Counted from the first letter of the stretch, positions 15,857-25,374 are shown. The stretch: 64,000 bases of DNA from Streptomyces seoulensis (GCF_022846655.1 NZ_AP025667.1:595001-659000); one strand, 5' to 3'. Numbers and translations: made by a program. Notes: generated by a model not told the origin, from the sequence alone.

Positions 15857-17665
15857 ATGGCCGTCAACCTGGTCAATGTCGAGAACGTCAGCAAGGTCTA
15901 CGGCACTCGTGCCCTGCTGGACGGTGTCTCGCTCGGTGTGTCGGAGGGGGACCGGATCGGGGTCGTCGGGCGCAACGGCGACGGCAAGACCACCCTCATC
16001 CGGATGCTCGCCAAGGTGGAGGAGGCCGACAGCGGGCGGGTCACGCACTCCGGGGGGCTGCGGATCGGGGTGCTGACGCAGCACGACTCGCTCGACCCCG
16101 AGGCCACCGTCCGGCACGAGGTCATCGGTGACCTGGCCGACCACGAGTGGGCGGGCAACTCCAAGGTCAGGGACGTGCTGACCGGCCTGTTCGGCGGGCT
16201 CGACCTGGCCGGCTTCCCCAAGGGGCTCGACACCGTCATCGGCCCGCTCTCCGGTGGTGAGCGGCGCCGGATCGCGCTCGCCAAGCTCCTCATCGAGGAG
16301 CACGATCTCCTCGTCCTGGACGAGCCCACCAACCACCTCGACGTCGAGGGCATCGCCTGGCTCGCCCGGCACCTGCGCGAGCGCCGGTCCGCGCTGGTCT
16401 GCGTCACCCACGACCGCTGGTTCCTGGACCAGGTCTGCACCCGCATGTGGGACGTGCAGCGCGGCGACGTCTACGAGTACGAGGGCGGCTACTCCGACTA
16501 CGTCTTCGCCCGTGCCGAGCGCGAGCGCATCGCCGCCACCGAGGAGACCAAGCGGCAGAACCTCGTCCGCAAGGAGCTGGCCTGGCTGCGCCGGGGCGCC
16601 CCCGCCCGCACCTCCAAGCCCCGCTTCCGCGTCGAGGCCGCCAACGAGCTGATCAAGGACGTGCCGCCGCCCCGCGACAGCAGCGAGCTGATGAAGTTCG
16701 CCTCCTCCCGGCTCGGCAAGACGGTCTTCGACCTGGAGAACGTCAGCGTCACCGCAGGCCCCAAGGAACTGCTGAAGCACGTCACCTGGCAGCTCGGCCC
16801 CGGCGACCGCGTCGGCCTGGTCGGCGTCAACGGCGCGGGCAAGACCTCCCTGCTGCGGGCCATGGCGGAGGCGGCGCGCACCGAGGGCGAGACGCAGCCC
16901 GCGGGCGGCCGTGTCGCCGTCGGCAAGACCGTCAAGCTCGCCTACCTCTCCCAGGAGGTCGCCGAACTCGACCCGGCCACGCGGGTGCTGGAGGCCGTTC
17001 AGCAGGTCCGCGAGCGCGTCGACCTCGGCAAGGGCCGCGAGATGACGGCGGGCCAGCTCTGCGAGACGTTCGGCTTCACCAAGGAGAAGCAGTGGACGCC
17101 CGTCGGCGACCTCTCCGGCGGTGAGCGCCGCAGGCTCCAGTTGCTGCGCCTGCTCATGGACGAGCCCAACGTCCTCTTCCTCGACGAGCCCACCAACGAC
17201 CTCGACATCGAGACCCTGACCCAGTTGGAGGACGTCCTCGACGGCTGGCCCGGCTCGATGATCGTCATCTCCCACGACCGGTTCTTCGTCGAGCGCACCA
17301 CCGACAAGGTGTTCGCCCTCCTCGGCGACGGCGCGCTGCGCATGCTGCCGCGCGGCATCGACGAGTACCTGGAGCGCCGCCTGCGCATGGAGGAGGCCGT
17401 CGCCCAGCGGACGGCCGCCGCCGCGCCCGCCCCGGCGGTGGCGGAGAAGAGCGCCGCCGACCAGCGGGCCGCGAAGAAGGAACTCCAGAAGATCGAGCGC
17501 CAGTTGGACAAGATCTCCGACAAGGAGTCCAAGCTGCACGCCCGTATCGCGGACAACGCCACCGACTTCGCCAAGGTCGCCGAACTCGACGCCGAACTGC
17601 GCGGACTCTCCGGCGAGCGCGAGGAACTGGAGCTGCGCTGGCTGGAGCTGGCCGAGGACGCGTAG
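15857..17665 (+). CDS. ABC-F family ATPase (Uup/EttA-like)
   Basis: A 602-aa soluble protein with two ABC nucleotide-binding domains and no membrane part. Domain 1: Walker A GRNGDGKTT (about 38-46), signature LSGGERRRIALAKLL, Walker B LLVLDEPTNHLD. Between the domains is the arginine-rich linker (AWLRRGAPARTSKPRFR) that in ABC-F proteins inserts into the ribosomal E site. Domain 2: GVNGAGKTS, LSGGERRRLQLLRLL, VLFLDEPTNDLD. The last 70 residues form a coiled coil like the Uup C-terminal domain, so a Uup-type role in translation or DNA structure maintenance is most likely; antibiotic resistance is less likely. GGAG lies 5 bases before the ATG, and TACGCT about 35 bases upstream may be the -10. 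Confidence 0.93.
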   Translation: MAVNLVNVENVSKVYGTRALLDGVSLGVSEGDRIGVVGRNGDGKTTLIRMLAKVEEADSGRVTHSGGLRIGVLTQHDSLDPEATVRHEVIGDLADHEWAGNSKVRDVLTGLFGGLDLAGFPKGLDTVIGPLSGGERRRIALAKLLIEEHDLLVLDEPTNHLDVEGIAWLARHLRERRSALVCVTHDRWFLDQVCTRMWDVQRGDVYEYEGGYSDYVFARAERERIAATEETKRQNLVRKELAWLRRGAPARTSKPRFRVEAANELIKDVPPPRDSSELMKFASSRLGKTVFDLENVSVTAGPKELLKHVTWQLGPGDRVGLVGVNGAGKTSLLRAMAEAARTEGETQPAGGRVAVGKTVKLAYLSQEVAELDPATRVLEAVQQVRERVDLGKGREMTAGQLCETFGFTKEKQWTPVGDLSGGERRRLQLLRLLMDEPNVLFLDEPTNDLDIETLTQLEDVLDGWPGSMIVISHDRFFVERTTDKVFALLGDGALRMLPRGIDEYLERRLRMEEAVAQRTAAAAPAPAVAEKSAADQRAAKKELQKIERQLDKISDKESKLHARIADNATDFAKVAELDAELRGLSGEREELELRWLELAEDA

Positions 17666-17733
17666 GGCAGGGGGCGGAATCCGGCCATACCGCCGGGCGC
17701 GTAACGGGCGCATCACGGGGTGGTTCGTCCTTG

Positions 17734-17763
17734 GGCACAGGGGTCCGCACGGGCCCCTGTGCC
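17734..17763 (+). terminator. Terminator hairpin after the ABC-F gene
   Basis: A perfect 10-bp stem (17734-17743 with 17754-17763), loop of 10 bases, about 70 bases past the stop. Confidence 0.65.
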
Positions 17764-17830
17764 GTCGGTGGTCGGTGATAGAAAGGCCGTACGAGGGCTA
17801 AAAATCAGTGAACGAGGGGGAGCAGCGCTG

Positions 17831-19570
17831 ATGAGCCAGCCGCCCGGTCAGCCGCCGCAGGGCGGATTCGGCCCACCGCAGAACCAGCCACCGCAGGATC
17901 AGCCGCCGCAGGGCCGGCCGGCGCCGGGGGGCTTCGGTGCTCCCCAACAGCCGCCGCCACAAGGCGGTTTCGGCGCCCCGCAGCAGCCGCAGCCCGGTTA
18001 CGGCTACCCGCAGCAGCCCCCCGGCCCGTACGCCCAGCCGGGCCCCTACGGCCAGGCCCCCGGTCCCTACGGACCGCCGCCCGGCGCCCCCTACGGGACC
18101 TACCCGCAGCCCCCGTACCCCGGCGCCCCCGGCAAGCCGCCGGGCCGGAAGCGAACCGCGCTCGTCGCCGGGTCCGTGGCCGCCGCCCTGCTGCTCGTCG
18201 GCGGCACCGTCTACGCCGTCACTAGCGGCGGCGGGGACGACGGCAAGCCCGTCGCCCACCCGACCGGCGACACCAAGAACTCGGCCACCGCGTCTCCCTC
18301 CGTCGACGAGGGCGACGGCAAGGGCGACGGACGCACGGACGTCGAGGACCTCAACGCGGGCCGCAAGCCCGGCGAGGCGAAGGTCCTCTGGTACAGGTCC
18401 GCCCCCGACGCCCCCGCCGACGGCGCGGACGCGCCCGGTCTGTGGGTCACGGAGAAGACCGCGGTGAAGGCCGCGTACAAGGAGGTCGTCGGCTTCCGCG
18501 TCGCCGACGGCACGCCCGCCTGGGACCCGGTCACGCTGCCGCACGAGGTGTGCGCGGTCACCAAGCGCGCCGACGCCGACGGCAAGATAGTCGTCGCCTA
18601 CATGAACGGCGTCAGCGACCGCGCCACCTGCAACCAGCTCCAGCAGATCGACCTCGACACCGGCAAGAAGGGCTGGCACGCCGAAGTCGCCAAGGGCACC
18701 GGTCTGTTCGACAGCATCCGTGACATCGAGCTGACCCTCGCCGGCCAGAGCCTGATCGTCGGCCGCGACCAGTCGGGCACCGCGTACGACGTGGCCACCG
18801 GCAAGAAGCTGTACGACCTCAAGAAGTACGGCACGGACTGCTACCCGGCCGCGTTCGCCGGTGACAGCCGGCGCCTGGTCCAGGTCGCCTCCTGCGGCGC
18901 CGGCGGTGCCAAGGAGCGCGACGAGATCCGCGAACTGGACTCCGCCACCGGCCGTACGAAGTGGACCCGGGCGGTCTCCAAGGGCTGGCGGGCCGAGCGC
19001 GTCCTGTCGGTGAACCCGCTCGTGGTCTACCTGACCAACCGCGACAAGAAGGCGTGGAACATCTCCGCCCTCGACAGCGGCGGCCGCTTCCGCGCCGAGG
19101 TCAAGGTGGACGAGAAGTTCGCCCTCGGCTGCGGCTTCCTCTCGTTCAGGCGCGGCCTGCAGAGCTGCCGGGACGTCGCCGCGGACGCCACCACCCTCTA
19201 CCTGCCCACCGAGGCCACCAACAGCGCGAACGAGATCGTCGCCATCGGTCTGGCCGACGGCAAGGAGAAGTGGCGGGTGAAGTCCCCGGTCGACCGCCCG
19301 ACGGTCCCGATCGGCATCCAGGGCGGCAGCCTCATCGCCTACGCCGACGCCGCCTACTCCCAGGGCGGCCGGGTGCTCTCCATCCCGACCGGCTCCGGCG
19401 CGCACCGGCCGGCCACGCTGCTGCGCAACCCCGACGGCGCGGCGAAGATCGAGAGCGGTTTCTACGACGCCGGCACGGTCTGGTCCGGCGGCCGTTTCTT
19501 CATCGCCACCAACCGGCTCGGAGGCCAGGACGACTCCGAGGAGAAGCTGATGATGGCCTACGGCAAGTAG
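17831..19570 (+). CDS. Membrane-anchored PQQ-type beta-propeller protein with proline-rich N-terminus
   Basis: A 579-aa protein: residues 1-115 are Pro/Gln/Gly-rich cytoplasmic repeats, then a single membrane helix (RTALVAGSVAAALLLVGGTV), a Ser/Thr/Asp-rich linker and an extracellular beta-propeller of PQQ-like repeats, with blade motifs such as QIDLDTGKKGWHAEV, ELDSATGRTKWTR and AIGLADGKEKWRV. Such propellers act as binding sensors; in actinomycetes the same layout with a kinase in place of the proline-rich tail occurs in AfsK. No kinase is present here. ATG has GGGGGAG 9 bases upstream. It is followed after 52 bases by a paralogue, so they form a likely two-gene operon. Confidence 0.87.
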   Translation: MSQPPGQPPQGGFGPPQNQPPQDQPPQGRPAPGGFGAPQQPPPQGGFGAPQQPQPGYGYPQQPPGPYAQPGPYGQAPGPYGPPPGAPYGTYPQPPYPGAPGKPPGRKRTALVAGSVAAALLLVGGTVYAVTSGGGDDGKPVAHPTGDTKNSATASPSVDEGDGKGDGRTDVEDLNAGRKPGEAKVLWYRSAPDAPADGADAPGLWVTEKTAVKAAYKEVVGFRVADGTPAWDPVTLPHEVCAVTKRADADGKIVVAYMNGVSDRATCNQLQQIDLDTGKKGWHAEVAKGTGLFDSIRDIELTLAGQSLIVGRDQSGTAYDVATGKKLYDLKKYGTDCYPAAFAGDSRRLVQVASCGAGGAKERDEIRELDSATGRTKWTRAVSKGWRAERVLSVNPLVVYLTNRDKKAWNISALDSGGRFRAEVKVDEKFALGCGFLSFRRGLQSCRDVAADATTLYLPTEATNSANEIVAIGLADGKEKWRVKSPVDRPTVPIGIQGGSLIAYADAAYSQGGRVLSIPTGSGAHRPATLLRNPDGAAKIESGFYDAGTVWSGGRFFIATNRLGGQDDSEEKLMMAYGK

Positions 19571-19622
19571 CCGTCCTCCCCGCGTCCTTCCGTCCCCACC
19601 AGCCGCTTCGAGGTACCCCGCG

Positions 19623-21260
19623 ATGACCGACCAGCCGCCCTCCGGCCCGCCCCAGGACCAGCCGCCCACCCCGCCGGCGCCACCCGTCCCGCCCGCCGGC
19701 GCCCAGCCCGTGTACGGCTACCCGCAGGCACCCCCGCCGCAGCCGCAGCCCGGTTACGGCTACCCCGCCCAGCCCCAGCAGCCGGGCTACGGCTACCCCG
19801 CCCAGCCGCCCACGGTCGTCGCGGACGACGGCACCCGGGCCAGGGAGAACCGCGCCATCACCCTGATCGTCCTCGCGGCCGTCGTCGCCATCGGGCTGAT
19901 CATCGGCTCCGGCGTCTGGTACGCCCGTTCCTCCGACGCGGGCGGCACCGCGCACTCCGGCGGCGGCAGGAACGGCACCGCCACCGCGACCGGCGGCAAG
20001 GAGAAGGTGCCGGACAACCCGGCCGCCGACGTCGCCTTCAAGGTCCCGGAGCCCAAGACCGAGGAGAACGTCGTCACCACGCCGGGCTCCTGGCTGAGCG
20101 GGCGGGTCTACGCCAAGACGGGCATCGCCGAGATCACCGGCTACGACCCGGACGACGGCACCAAGAAGTGGACGCTCAAGCTCCCCGGCCCGGTCTGCGC
20201 GGCCACCGAGCACCTCACCGCCGACGGCCGCACGGGCATCCTCTACCAGCCCTCGATGCCGACCAAGACCGACCGCGCCGGCTGCACCCAGGTCGCGGGG
20301 ATCGACGTCCGTGCCGGCACCAAGCTGTGGACCAGGTCCGTCGGCACGGGTGACTTCGCCACCCAGTTCTCCAACGTCACCGTCGCCGGGAAGACCGTCG
20401 CGGTCGGCGGCCTCGGCGGCGGCGCCGCCTGGGACATCGGCACCGGCAAGGTGCTCTGGCAGCCCAAGCCCGGCGACGACTGCAAGGACTCGGGATACGG
20501 CGGCGGCACCAGGCTGGTCGCGGTGCGCAAGTGCGGCACCTACGGCAACCGCACCCTGAGCATCCAGAACATCGACCCCACCTCGGGCAAGGTGATCTCC
20601 GAGTACAAGATGGGTGCCGGCATCGAGTACGCGGGCATCATCTCCACCGACCCGCTGGTGGTCGGCGCCGACGCCGGGCACAGCGCGAGCGGCGGCAGCG
20701 GCGTCTCGGACTACTTCTCCCTCGACAACCGCACCGGCAGGCTGCTGGCCCGTATCCCGGTGCCCGGCGACACCTACGACGGCGAGTGCGACACCATCAC
20801 CGTCGTCGAGGCGTGCAAGGGCGTCATCGCGGGCCAGGGCAAGCTGTTCCTGGCGACCAAGGAGCACAAGGGCAGCGGGAAGAGCAGCCGCACCAACGAG
20901 ATCGTGGCCTTCGACCTCGCCACCGGCAAGCAGACCGGCCAGCGCGCCGCGGCCGGCGAGGACTACGAACTGTTCCCGCTCCGCATGGACGGCGGCAACC
21001 TGATCGCGTACAAGAAGCCGCCGTACGACAAGGGCGGCCAGGTCGTCAGCATCGACGGCGGGACCTTCCGGTCCACGACGCTGATGGAGCTGCCCCCCGA
21101 CATGGCCGAGCCCCGCGTCCAGACCGGTCTGCTGCCCGGCCTCGCGGAGTACCGGTACGCGCAGGGCAAGCTCTTCATGGCGGCGCCGAACGCGGCCAAG
21201 CCGCTCGGGAGCTTCGACAAGGACAAGAACTGCGTGGTGGCCTTCGCCACCCGCGACTGA
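19623..21260 (+). CDS. Second PQQ-type beta-propeller membrane protein (paralogue)
   Basis: A 545-aa paralogue with the same layout: proline-rich tail with repeated QPGYGYPAQP units, a membrane helix at about residues 78-98 (ITLIVLAAVVAIGLIIGSGV), a linker and an extracellular PQQ-like propeller (blades such as EITGYDPDDGTKKWTL and AFDLATGKQTGQR). Two pairs of extracellular Cys residues may form disulfides. Ligand unknown. Tandem with the preceding gene, so probably duplicated and co-expressed. The proline-rich tails could bind cytoplasmic partners (inference). Confidence 0.87.
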   Translation: MTDQPPSGPPQDQPPTPPAPPVPPAGAQPVYGYPQAPPPQPQPGYGYPAQPQQPGYGYPAQPPTVVADDGTRARENRAITLIVLAAVVAIGLIIGSGVWYARSSDAGGTAHSGGGRNGTATATGGKEKVPDNPAADVAFKVPEPKTEENVVTTPGSWLSGRVYAKTGIAEITGYDPDDGTKKWTLKLPGPVCAATEHLTADGRTGILYQPSMPTKTDRAGCTQVAGIDVRAGTKLWTRSVGTGDFATQFSNVTVAGKTVAVGGLGGGAAWDIGTGKVLWQPKPGDDCKDSGYGGGTRLVAVRKCGTYGNRTLSIQNIDPTSGKVISEYKMGAGIEYAGIISTDPLVVGADAGHSASGGSGVSDYFSLDNRTGRLLARIPVPGDTYDGECDTITVVEACKGVIAGQGKLFLATKEHKGSGKSSRTNEIVAFDLATGKQTGQRAAAGEDYELFPLRMDGGNLIAYKKPPYDKGGQVVSIDGGTFRSTTLMELPPDMAEPRVQTGLLPGLAEYRYAQGKLFMAAPNAAKPLGSFDKDKNCVVAFATRD

Positions 21261-21327
21261 GCGAAGCCCGCACGGCAGGCGCCCCGAGCGTGTAACTTCC
21301 GGGACATGAGGACTGGGGGGTTGCTCT

Positions 21328-22020
21328 ATGGGTGTGCGGCTCATGGTCGTCGACGACCACCGCCTGCTGGCGGAGGCGTTGGCGTCGGCGCTGAAGCTGC
21401 GCGGGCACCGGGTGCTCGCGGCGGCCGCGCCGGCCGCGGGCGCGGCCGAGCTGGTGATATCGCGGGCGCCCGAGGTGTGCCTGCTGGGCACGGCGGCACC
21501 CGCCGAGCCGGGCGCCTTCGACCCGGTGGCCCGCATCAAGCGGGAGCGCCCGCAGGTGGCCGTGGTCGTCCTGGGCCCGGTGCCCTCCCCGCGCGGCATC
21601 GCGGCCGCCTTCGCGGCGGGCGCCGCCGGGTACGTACGGCACGACGAGCGCATCGAGGGCGTCGAGCGGGCCATCATGAAGGCCAGGTCCGGTGAGGCCG
21701 CCGTCGCCCCGCAACTGCTCCAGGGCGCCTTCGCGGAACTGCTGAACCCGGCCGTCCAGCCCGACGACGAGGGCCAGCGGCTGCTCAGGCTGCTCACCCC
21801 GCGCGAGGTGGAGGTGCTGGTCCGGGTCGCCGACGGCGAGGACACCCGGCTGATCGCGGCCGGTATGGGGATAGCGCCCAGCACCGCCCGCACCCATGTG
21901 CAGCGGGTGCTGATGAAGCTCGGCGTCGGGTCCCGGCTGGAGGCGGCCGCCCTCGCGGCCCGCACCGGCCTGCTGGACCGCGCCGGTGCCGCCCCGCACA
22001 CGACGGAGCCGGAGCTGTAG
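21328..22020 (+). CDS. LuxR-type DNA-binding regulator with degenerate receiver domain
   Basis: A 230-aa NarL/LuxR-type regulator. The receiver-like domain (1-120) keeps the acidic pair in VVDDH (Asp9, Asp10), but the phospho-acceptor position reads EVCLLGTAAP, i.e. Gly54 where Asp is expected. The switch Thr and Lys are also replaced (VVVLG; GYVRHDE). Phosphorylation is therefore unlikely and it should be an atypical regulator controlled by abundance or ligand. The C-terminal helix-turn-helix (LTPREVEVLVRVADGE to TARTHVQRVLMKLGV) is intact. No kinase gene is adjacent. GGGGGG lies 7 bases before the ATG. Its end overlaps a bidirectional terminator. Confidence 0.9.
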   Translation: MGVRLMVVDDHRLLAEALASALKLRGHRVLAAAAPAAGAAELVISRAPEVCLLGTAAPAEPGAFDPVARIKRERPQVAVVVLGPVPSPRGIAAAFAAGAAGYVRHDERIEGVERAIMKARSGEAAVAPQLLQGAFAELLNPAVQPDDEGQRLLRLLTPREVEVLVRVADGEDTRLIAAGMGIAPSTARTHVQRVLMKLGVGSRLEAAALAARTGLLDRAGAAPHTTEPEL

Positions 22021-22036
22021 TCCACAGCTCCGGCTC
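22006..22036. terminator. Bidirectional terminator between convergent genes
   Basis: A perfect 13-bp inverted repeat with a 5-base loop that includes the end of the regulator's stop codon. It serves the plus-strand regulator and the minus-strand symporter operon alike. Confidence 0.75.
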
Positions 22037-22048
22037 GGTCCCGCGCGG

Positions 22049-22387
22049 TTAGTGCACGGGCTCGTCGTCACCCGCGCCCTCCGCGGGCAGCGGCGGCGGG
22101 GTCGGCCGGAGCTTCAGCCAGGCCAGGAAGAACACACCGAGGAGCAGCATGCCGATGCCGGTCCACAGGTTGATGTTGACGCCCTCGGCCTTGTCGATCG
22201 CGGCCTGGGAGTCGGTGAGGCCGGTGATGGTGACGATGACGCCGTACACCACGAACAGGCCGCCGATGATGCGTCGCAGGTCGAAGATGCGGGCGGCGGT
22301 GGCGGACTTGCCCTCCAGCTCGGTGACCTCGCGCTGGACGTCGTGCTCGGTCGCGCCGTGCTCGGGGCGGGGGGATTCTTCGGTCAT
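22049..22387 (-). CDS. Small two-helix membrane protein linked to the symporter
   Basis: A 112-aa protein with a charged cytoplasmic N-terminus (about 1-38) and two predicted membrane helices (IIGGLFVVYGVIVTITGL and LWTGIGMLLLGVFFLAWL). Function unknown. It starts 21 bases after the symporter stop on the same strand and is most likely co-transcribed; I recall this pairing from other streptomycetes. A role as accessory subunit of the symporter is an inference. Confidence 0.8.
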   Translation of the reverse strand: MTEESPRPEHGATEHDVQREVTELEGKSATAARIFDLRRIIGGLFVVYGVIVTITGLTDSQAAIDKAEGVNINLWTGIGMLLLGVFFLAWLKLRPTPPPLPAEGAGDDEPVH

Positions 22388-22408
22388 GGTTTCCTCATCC
22401 TCCCGCGA

Positions 22409-24121
22409 TCAGAACGAGAACGGGATGTAGCAGGCGGCGGCCAGGACGACCGCGCCCCAGCCGAGCAGGGCGGGCTTGCGGTACCAGGCGTCGTCGCCCT
22501 CGGCGGGCGCCTCGGACATGCCCGGCGAGCTGGTGCCGTAGACCAGGCCCTGGAGTTCCTCGGCCGGCTTGGGCTTGGTGAACAGCGACACCGCGACCAT
22601 CACGACCGCGCCCGCCACGAAGCCGGCGATGGCGGAGACGAAGTTGGCGCCCTGGTCGGAGGGGATCGAGATGATGCCCTCCTTGTAGAACACGAAGTAG
22701 TTGACCATCGCGGTCGCGGTGCCGGCGAGCAGACCCCAGAAGCCGGACTTGGCCGAGGCGCGCTTCCAGAACATGCCGACGATGAAGACCACGAACATCG
22801 GGACGTTGAAGAAGGAGAACAGCGTCTGGAGGTAGCTCATGATGTTCGAGAACGACGACGCCAGGAACGCCGTGCCGACCGAGGCGGCGACACCGATCAC
22901 GGTGATCCAGCGGCCGAAGCGGACGTAGTAGGCGTCCTCCTGGTCCGGCTTCACGTAGCGGGCCCAGATGTCGGTGGTGAACACCGTGTTGAAGGACGAC
23001 ACGTTGGCCGCCATGCCCGCCATGAACGCGGCGAGCAGACCGGTGACCGCGATGCCGAGCACGCCGTTGGGCAGCAGCTCCTGCATCAGGTAGGGGATCG
23101 CGTCGTTGTACTGGAGCCCGGAGCCGGGCTGGCCGATCTTCGGCACCAGGGCGGCGGCGACCAGGCCGGGGATCATCACCAGGAAGACGATGAAGATCTT
23201 CGGGTAGGCCGCGATCAGCGGGGTGCGCTTGGAGGCGGAGAGGTTCTTCGCGGACAGCGCGCGCTGCACCTCGGCGAAGTTGGTCGTCCAGTAGCCGAAG
23301 GACAGCACGAAGCCGAGACCCAGCACGATGGTCAGCCAGTTGGCGCCCAGCGGGTTGGCGCTGCCGATTCCGGTGCCGCCCCACGCGGTGGTGAAGTTGG
23401 CGCCGTGGGCCGCGTCCAGCTTGTGGGTCAGGCCGTCCCAGCCGCCGGCCTTCTTCAGGCCGAGGATGGTGATCGGGATGAGGGCGGCCAGGATCACGAA
23501 GAACTGGAGCACCTCGTTGTAGATCGCCGAGGACAGGCCGCCCAGCGTGATGTAGCCGAGCACGAAGGCACCCGCCACCACGATGGCCACCCACTGCGGC
23601 CAGCCGAGCAGGGCCTCCACCACGATTGCCAGCGCGTACAGGTTCACGCCCGCGATGAGGATGGCGGCGAAGGCGAACAGGATCGAACTGAGCAGGTGGG
23701 CTGCCTTGTCGAAGCGCAGCAGCAGGAACTCGGGGACCGAGCGGACCTTGCTGCCGTAGTAGAAGGGCATCATCACCAGGCCCAGGAAGACCATGGCCGG
23801 GATGGCGCCGATCCAGTACCAGTGCACGGTGTAGGCGCCGTACTGGGCGCTGTTGGCCGCCATGCCCAGGATCTCGGTGGCCGCCAGGTTCGCCGAGATG
23901 AAGGCGAGGCCGGTGATCCAGGCGGGCAGCGAGCGTCCGGAGAGGAAGAAGTCCAGGCTGGTCTTCACCGAGCGGCGGGCCGCGAAGCCGATGCCGAGAA
24001 CCACGACGAAGTAGATGGCCAGGATCGTGTAGTCGAGCCAGTTGGTGGGGAGCCGTAGCTCCGCCGCCAGATAGCTGGGGCCCGCCGCCAGGGGCGCGGG
24101 TCCGGTCGGGGGGGTCTGCAT
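22409..24121 (-). CDS. Sodium:solute symporter (SSS/SGLT family), likely galactose or related sugar uptake
   Basis: A 570-aa Na+-coupled transporter with 13-14 membrane helices (LeuT fold). Family signatures are clear: FFLSGRSLPAWITGLAFISANLAATE at the first helices (given here in two parts: FFLSGRSLPAW, then ISANLAATE), GLLAAFMAGMAANVSSFNTVFTTD at the sodium site (LLAAFMAGMAANVSS, the SSS signature) and YWTTNFAEVQRALSAKN. Length and motifs are closest to the SGLT sugar branch. It is divergent from galT-galE-galK across 167 bases, which points to galactose as substrate (inference from context). It has its own promoter TTCAAA-N17-TAGGTT. The downstream partner is the small membrane protein. 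Confidence 0.92.
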   Translation of the reverse strand: MQTPPTGPAPLAAGPSYLAAELRLPTNWLDYTILAIYFVVVLGIGFAARRSVKTSLDFFLSGRSLPAWITGLAFISANLAATEILGMAANSAQYGAYTVHWYWIGAIPAMVFLGLVMMPFYYGSKVRSVPEFLLLRFDKAAHLLSSILFAFAAILIAGVNLYALAIVVEALLGWPQWVAIVVAGAFVLGYITLGGLSSAIYNEVLQFFVILAALIPITILGLKKAGGWDGLTHKLDAAHGANFTTAWGGTGIGSANPLGANWLTIVLGLGFVLSFGYWTTNFAEVQRALSAKNLSASKRTPLIAAYPKIFIVFLVMIPGLVAAALVPKIGQPGSGLQYNDAIPYLMQELLPNGVLGIAVTGLLAAFMAGMAANVSSFNTVFTTDIWARYVKPDQEDAYYVRFGRWITVIGVAASVGTAFLASSFSNIMSYLQTLFSFFNVPMFVVFIVGMFWKRASAKSGFWGLLAGTATAMVNYFVFYKEGIISIPSDQGANFVSAIAGFVAGAVVMVAVSLFTKPKPAEELQGLVYGTSSPGMSEAPAEGDDAWYRKPALLGWGAVVLAAACYIPFSF

Positions 24122-24158
24122 GAGAACTCGCTTCGTTGCGCGAACTGATCCAGAGCGG

Positions 24159-24187
24159 AACCTACGCCGCGGCGTTCATTATTTGAA
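24159..24187 (-). promoter_or_regulatory. Promoter of the sodium:solute symporter operon
   Basis: On the minus strand TTCAAA (24187-24182), 17-base spacer, TAGGTT (24164-24159). The transcript would start near 24152, about 30 bases before the start codon. Confidence 0.55.
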
Positions 24188-24214
24188 CAGTTCTGTTGGT
24201 GTTCTTTGTTCGAT

Positions 24215-24266
24215 TGTGATCGTACGGCCTGTTGTCGAGTTGTGGTTTGTTATGTTTGATTGTGTT
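24215..24266 (+). promoter_or_regulatory. gal operon promoter region with TGTGAT-like direct hexamers
   Basis: In the AT-richest stretch of the window, hexamers TGTGAT (24215), TGTTGT (24230), TGTGGT (24241), TGTTAT (24248) and TGTGTT (24261) recur at irregular spacing. I recall TGTGAT-type hexamers as the operator of galP1, the galactose-inducible, glucose-repressed promoter of the Streptomyces gal operon. Confidence 0.6.
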
Positions 24267-24288
24267 GAGTGAGAGCGAGGAGTCCGGC

Positions 24289-25374
24289 GTGAAGAAGACC
24301 TCGACCCGGCTGGCCGACGGGCGTGAGCTGGTCTACTACGACCTGGCGGACGACACGGTCCGCGACGCCGTCGACCGGCGCCCGCTGGACCCCACGGTTA
24401 CCGCCTCCGAGATCCGCCGGGACCCGCTGCTCGGCGACTCGGTCGCGGTCGCCTCCCACCGACAGGGCCGCACCTACCACCCCCCGGCCGACGAGTGCCC
24501 GCTCTGCCCCAGCCGGGACGGCCGGCTCAGCGAGATCCCGGACTCGGGCTACGACGTGGTCGTCTTCGAGAACCGCTTCCCCTCCCTCGCCGGCGACTCC
24601 GGCCGCTGCGAGGTCGTCTGCTTCACCTCCGACCACGACGCGTCCTTCGCCTCCCTCACCGACGAGCAGGCCCGGCTGGTGCTGGAGGCGTGGACCGACC
24701 GCACCGCCGAGCTGTCGCATCTGCCCTCCGTGAAGCAGGTCTTCTGTTTCGAGAACCGGGGCGCCGAGATCGGGGTGACGCTGGGTCATCCCCACGGCCA
24801 GATCTACGCCTACCCGTTCGTCACCCCCCGCACCGCGCTCATGCTCCGCTCGCTCGCCGAGCACAAGGCGCGGACCGGCGGGGAGAACCTCTTCGACACC
24901 GTCCTGGAACGGGAACTCGCGGGGGACCGGGTCGTCCTTGAGGGTGAACACTGGGCGGCCTTCGTCCCGTTCGCCGCGCACTGGCCCTACGAGGTCCACC
25001 TGTACCCCAAGCGCCGGGTGCCCGATCTGCTCGCTCTCGACGAGGCCGCGCGCACAGAGTTCCCCCAGGTCTATCTGGAACTCTTGAGGCGCTTCGACCG
25101 GATCTTCGGGCGGCAGGAGGGGGAGGGGAGCACCGTGGACGAACCGCCGACGCCGTACATCGCGGCCTGGCACCAGGCGCCGTTCGGTGAACTCACCGGC
25201 TTCGACGGGGTGACACGCGACGACTTCGCACTCCACCTGGAGCTTTTCACCATCCGCCGCACTTCCGGCAAGCTGAAGTTCCTCGCCGGTTCCGAATCCG
25301 GCATGAACGTCTTCATCAACGACGTGCCGCCGGAGCGCGCGGCCGAGCGACTGCGAGAGGTAGCGAGTTCATGA
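24289..25374 (+). CDS. galT: Galactose-1-phosphate uridylyltransferase
   Basis: Leloir-pathway enzyme exchanging UMP between UDP-glucose and galactose-1-phosphate. 361 aa. The active-site GHPHGQIY contains His167-Pro-His169, where the second His is the uridylylated nucleophile. CPLCP near the N-terminus matches the metal-binding Cys pair, and [18 protein letters not shown] and [10 protein letters not shown] style segments are typical. GTG at 24289 is used because GAGGAG lies 6 bases upstream; the upstream reading to 24232 runs through the promoter. First gene of galT-galE-galK; its stop overlaps the galE start (ATGA). Confidence 0.95.
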   Translation: MKKTSTRLADGRELVYYDLADDTVRDAVDRRPLDPTVTASEIRRDPLLGDSVAVASHRQGRTYHPPADECPLCPSRDGRLSEIPDSGYDVVVFENRFPSLAGDSGRCEVVCFTSDHDASFASLTDEQARLVLEAWTDRTAELSHLPSVKQVFCFENRGAEIGVTLGHPHGQIYAYPFVTPRTALMLRSLAEHKARTGGENLFDTVLERELAGDRVVLEGEHWAAFVPFAAHWPYEVHLYPKRRVPDLLALDEAARTEFPQVYLELLRRFDRIFGRQEGEGSTVDEPPTPYIAAWHQAPFGELTGFDGVTRDDFALHLELFTIRRTSGKLKFLAGSESGMNVFINDVPPERAAERLREVASS

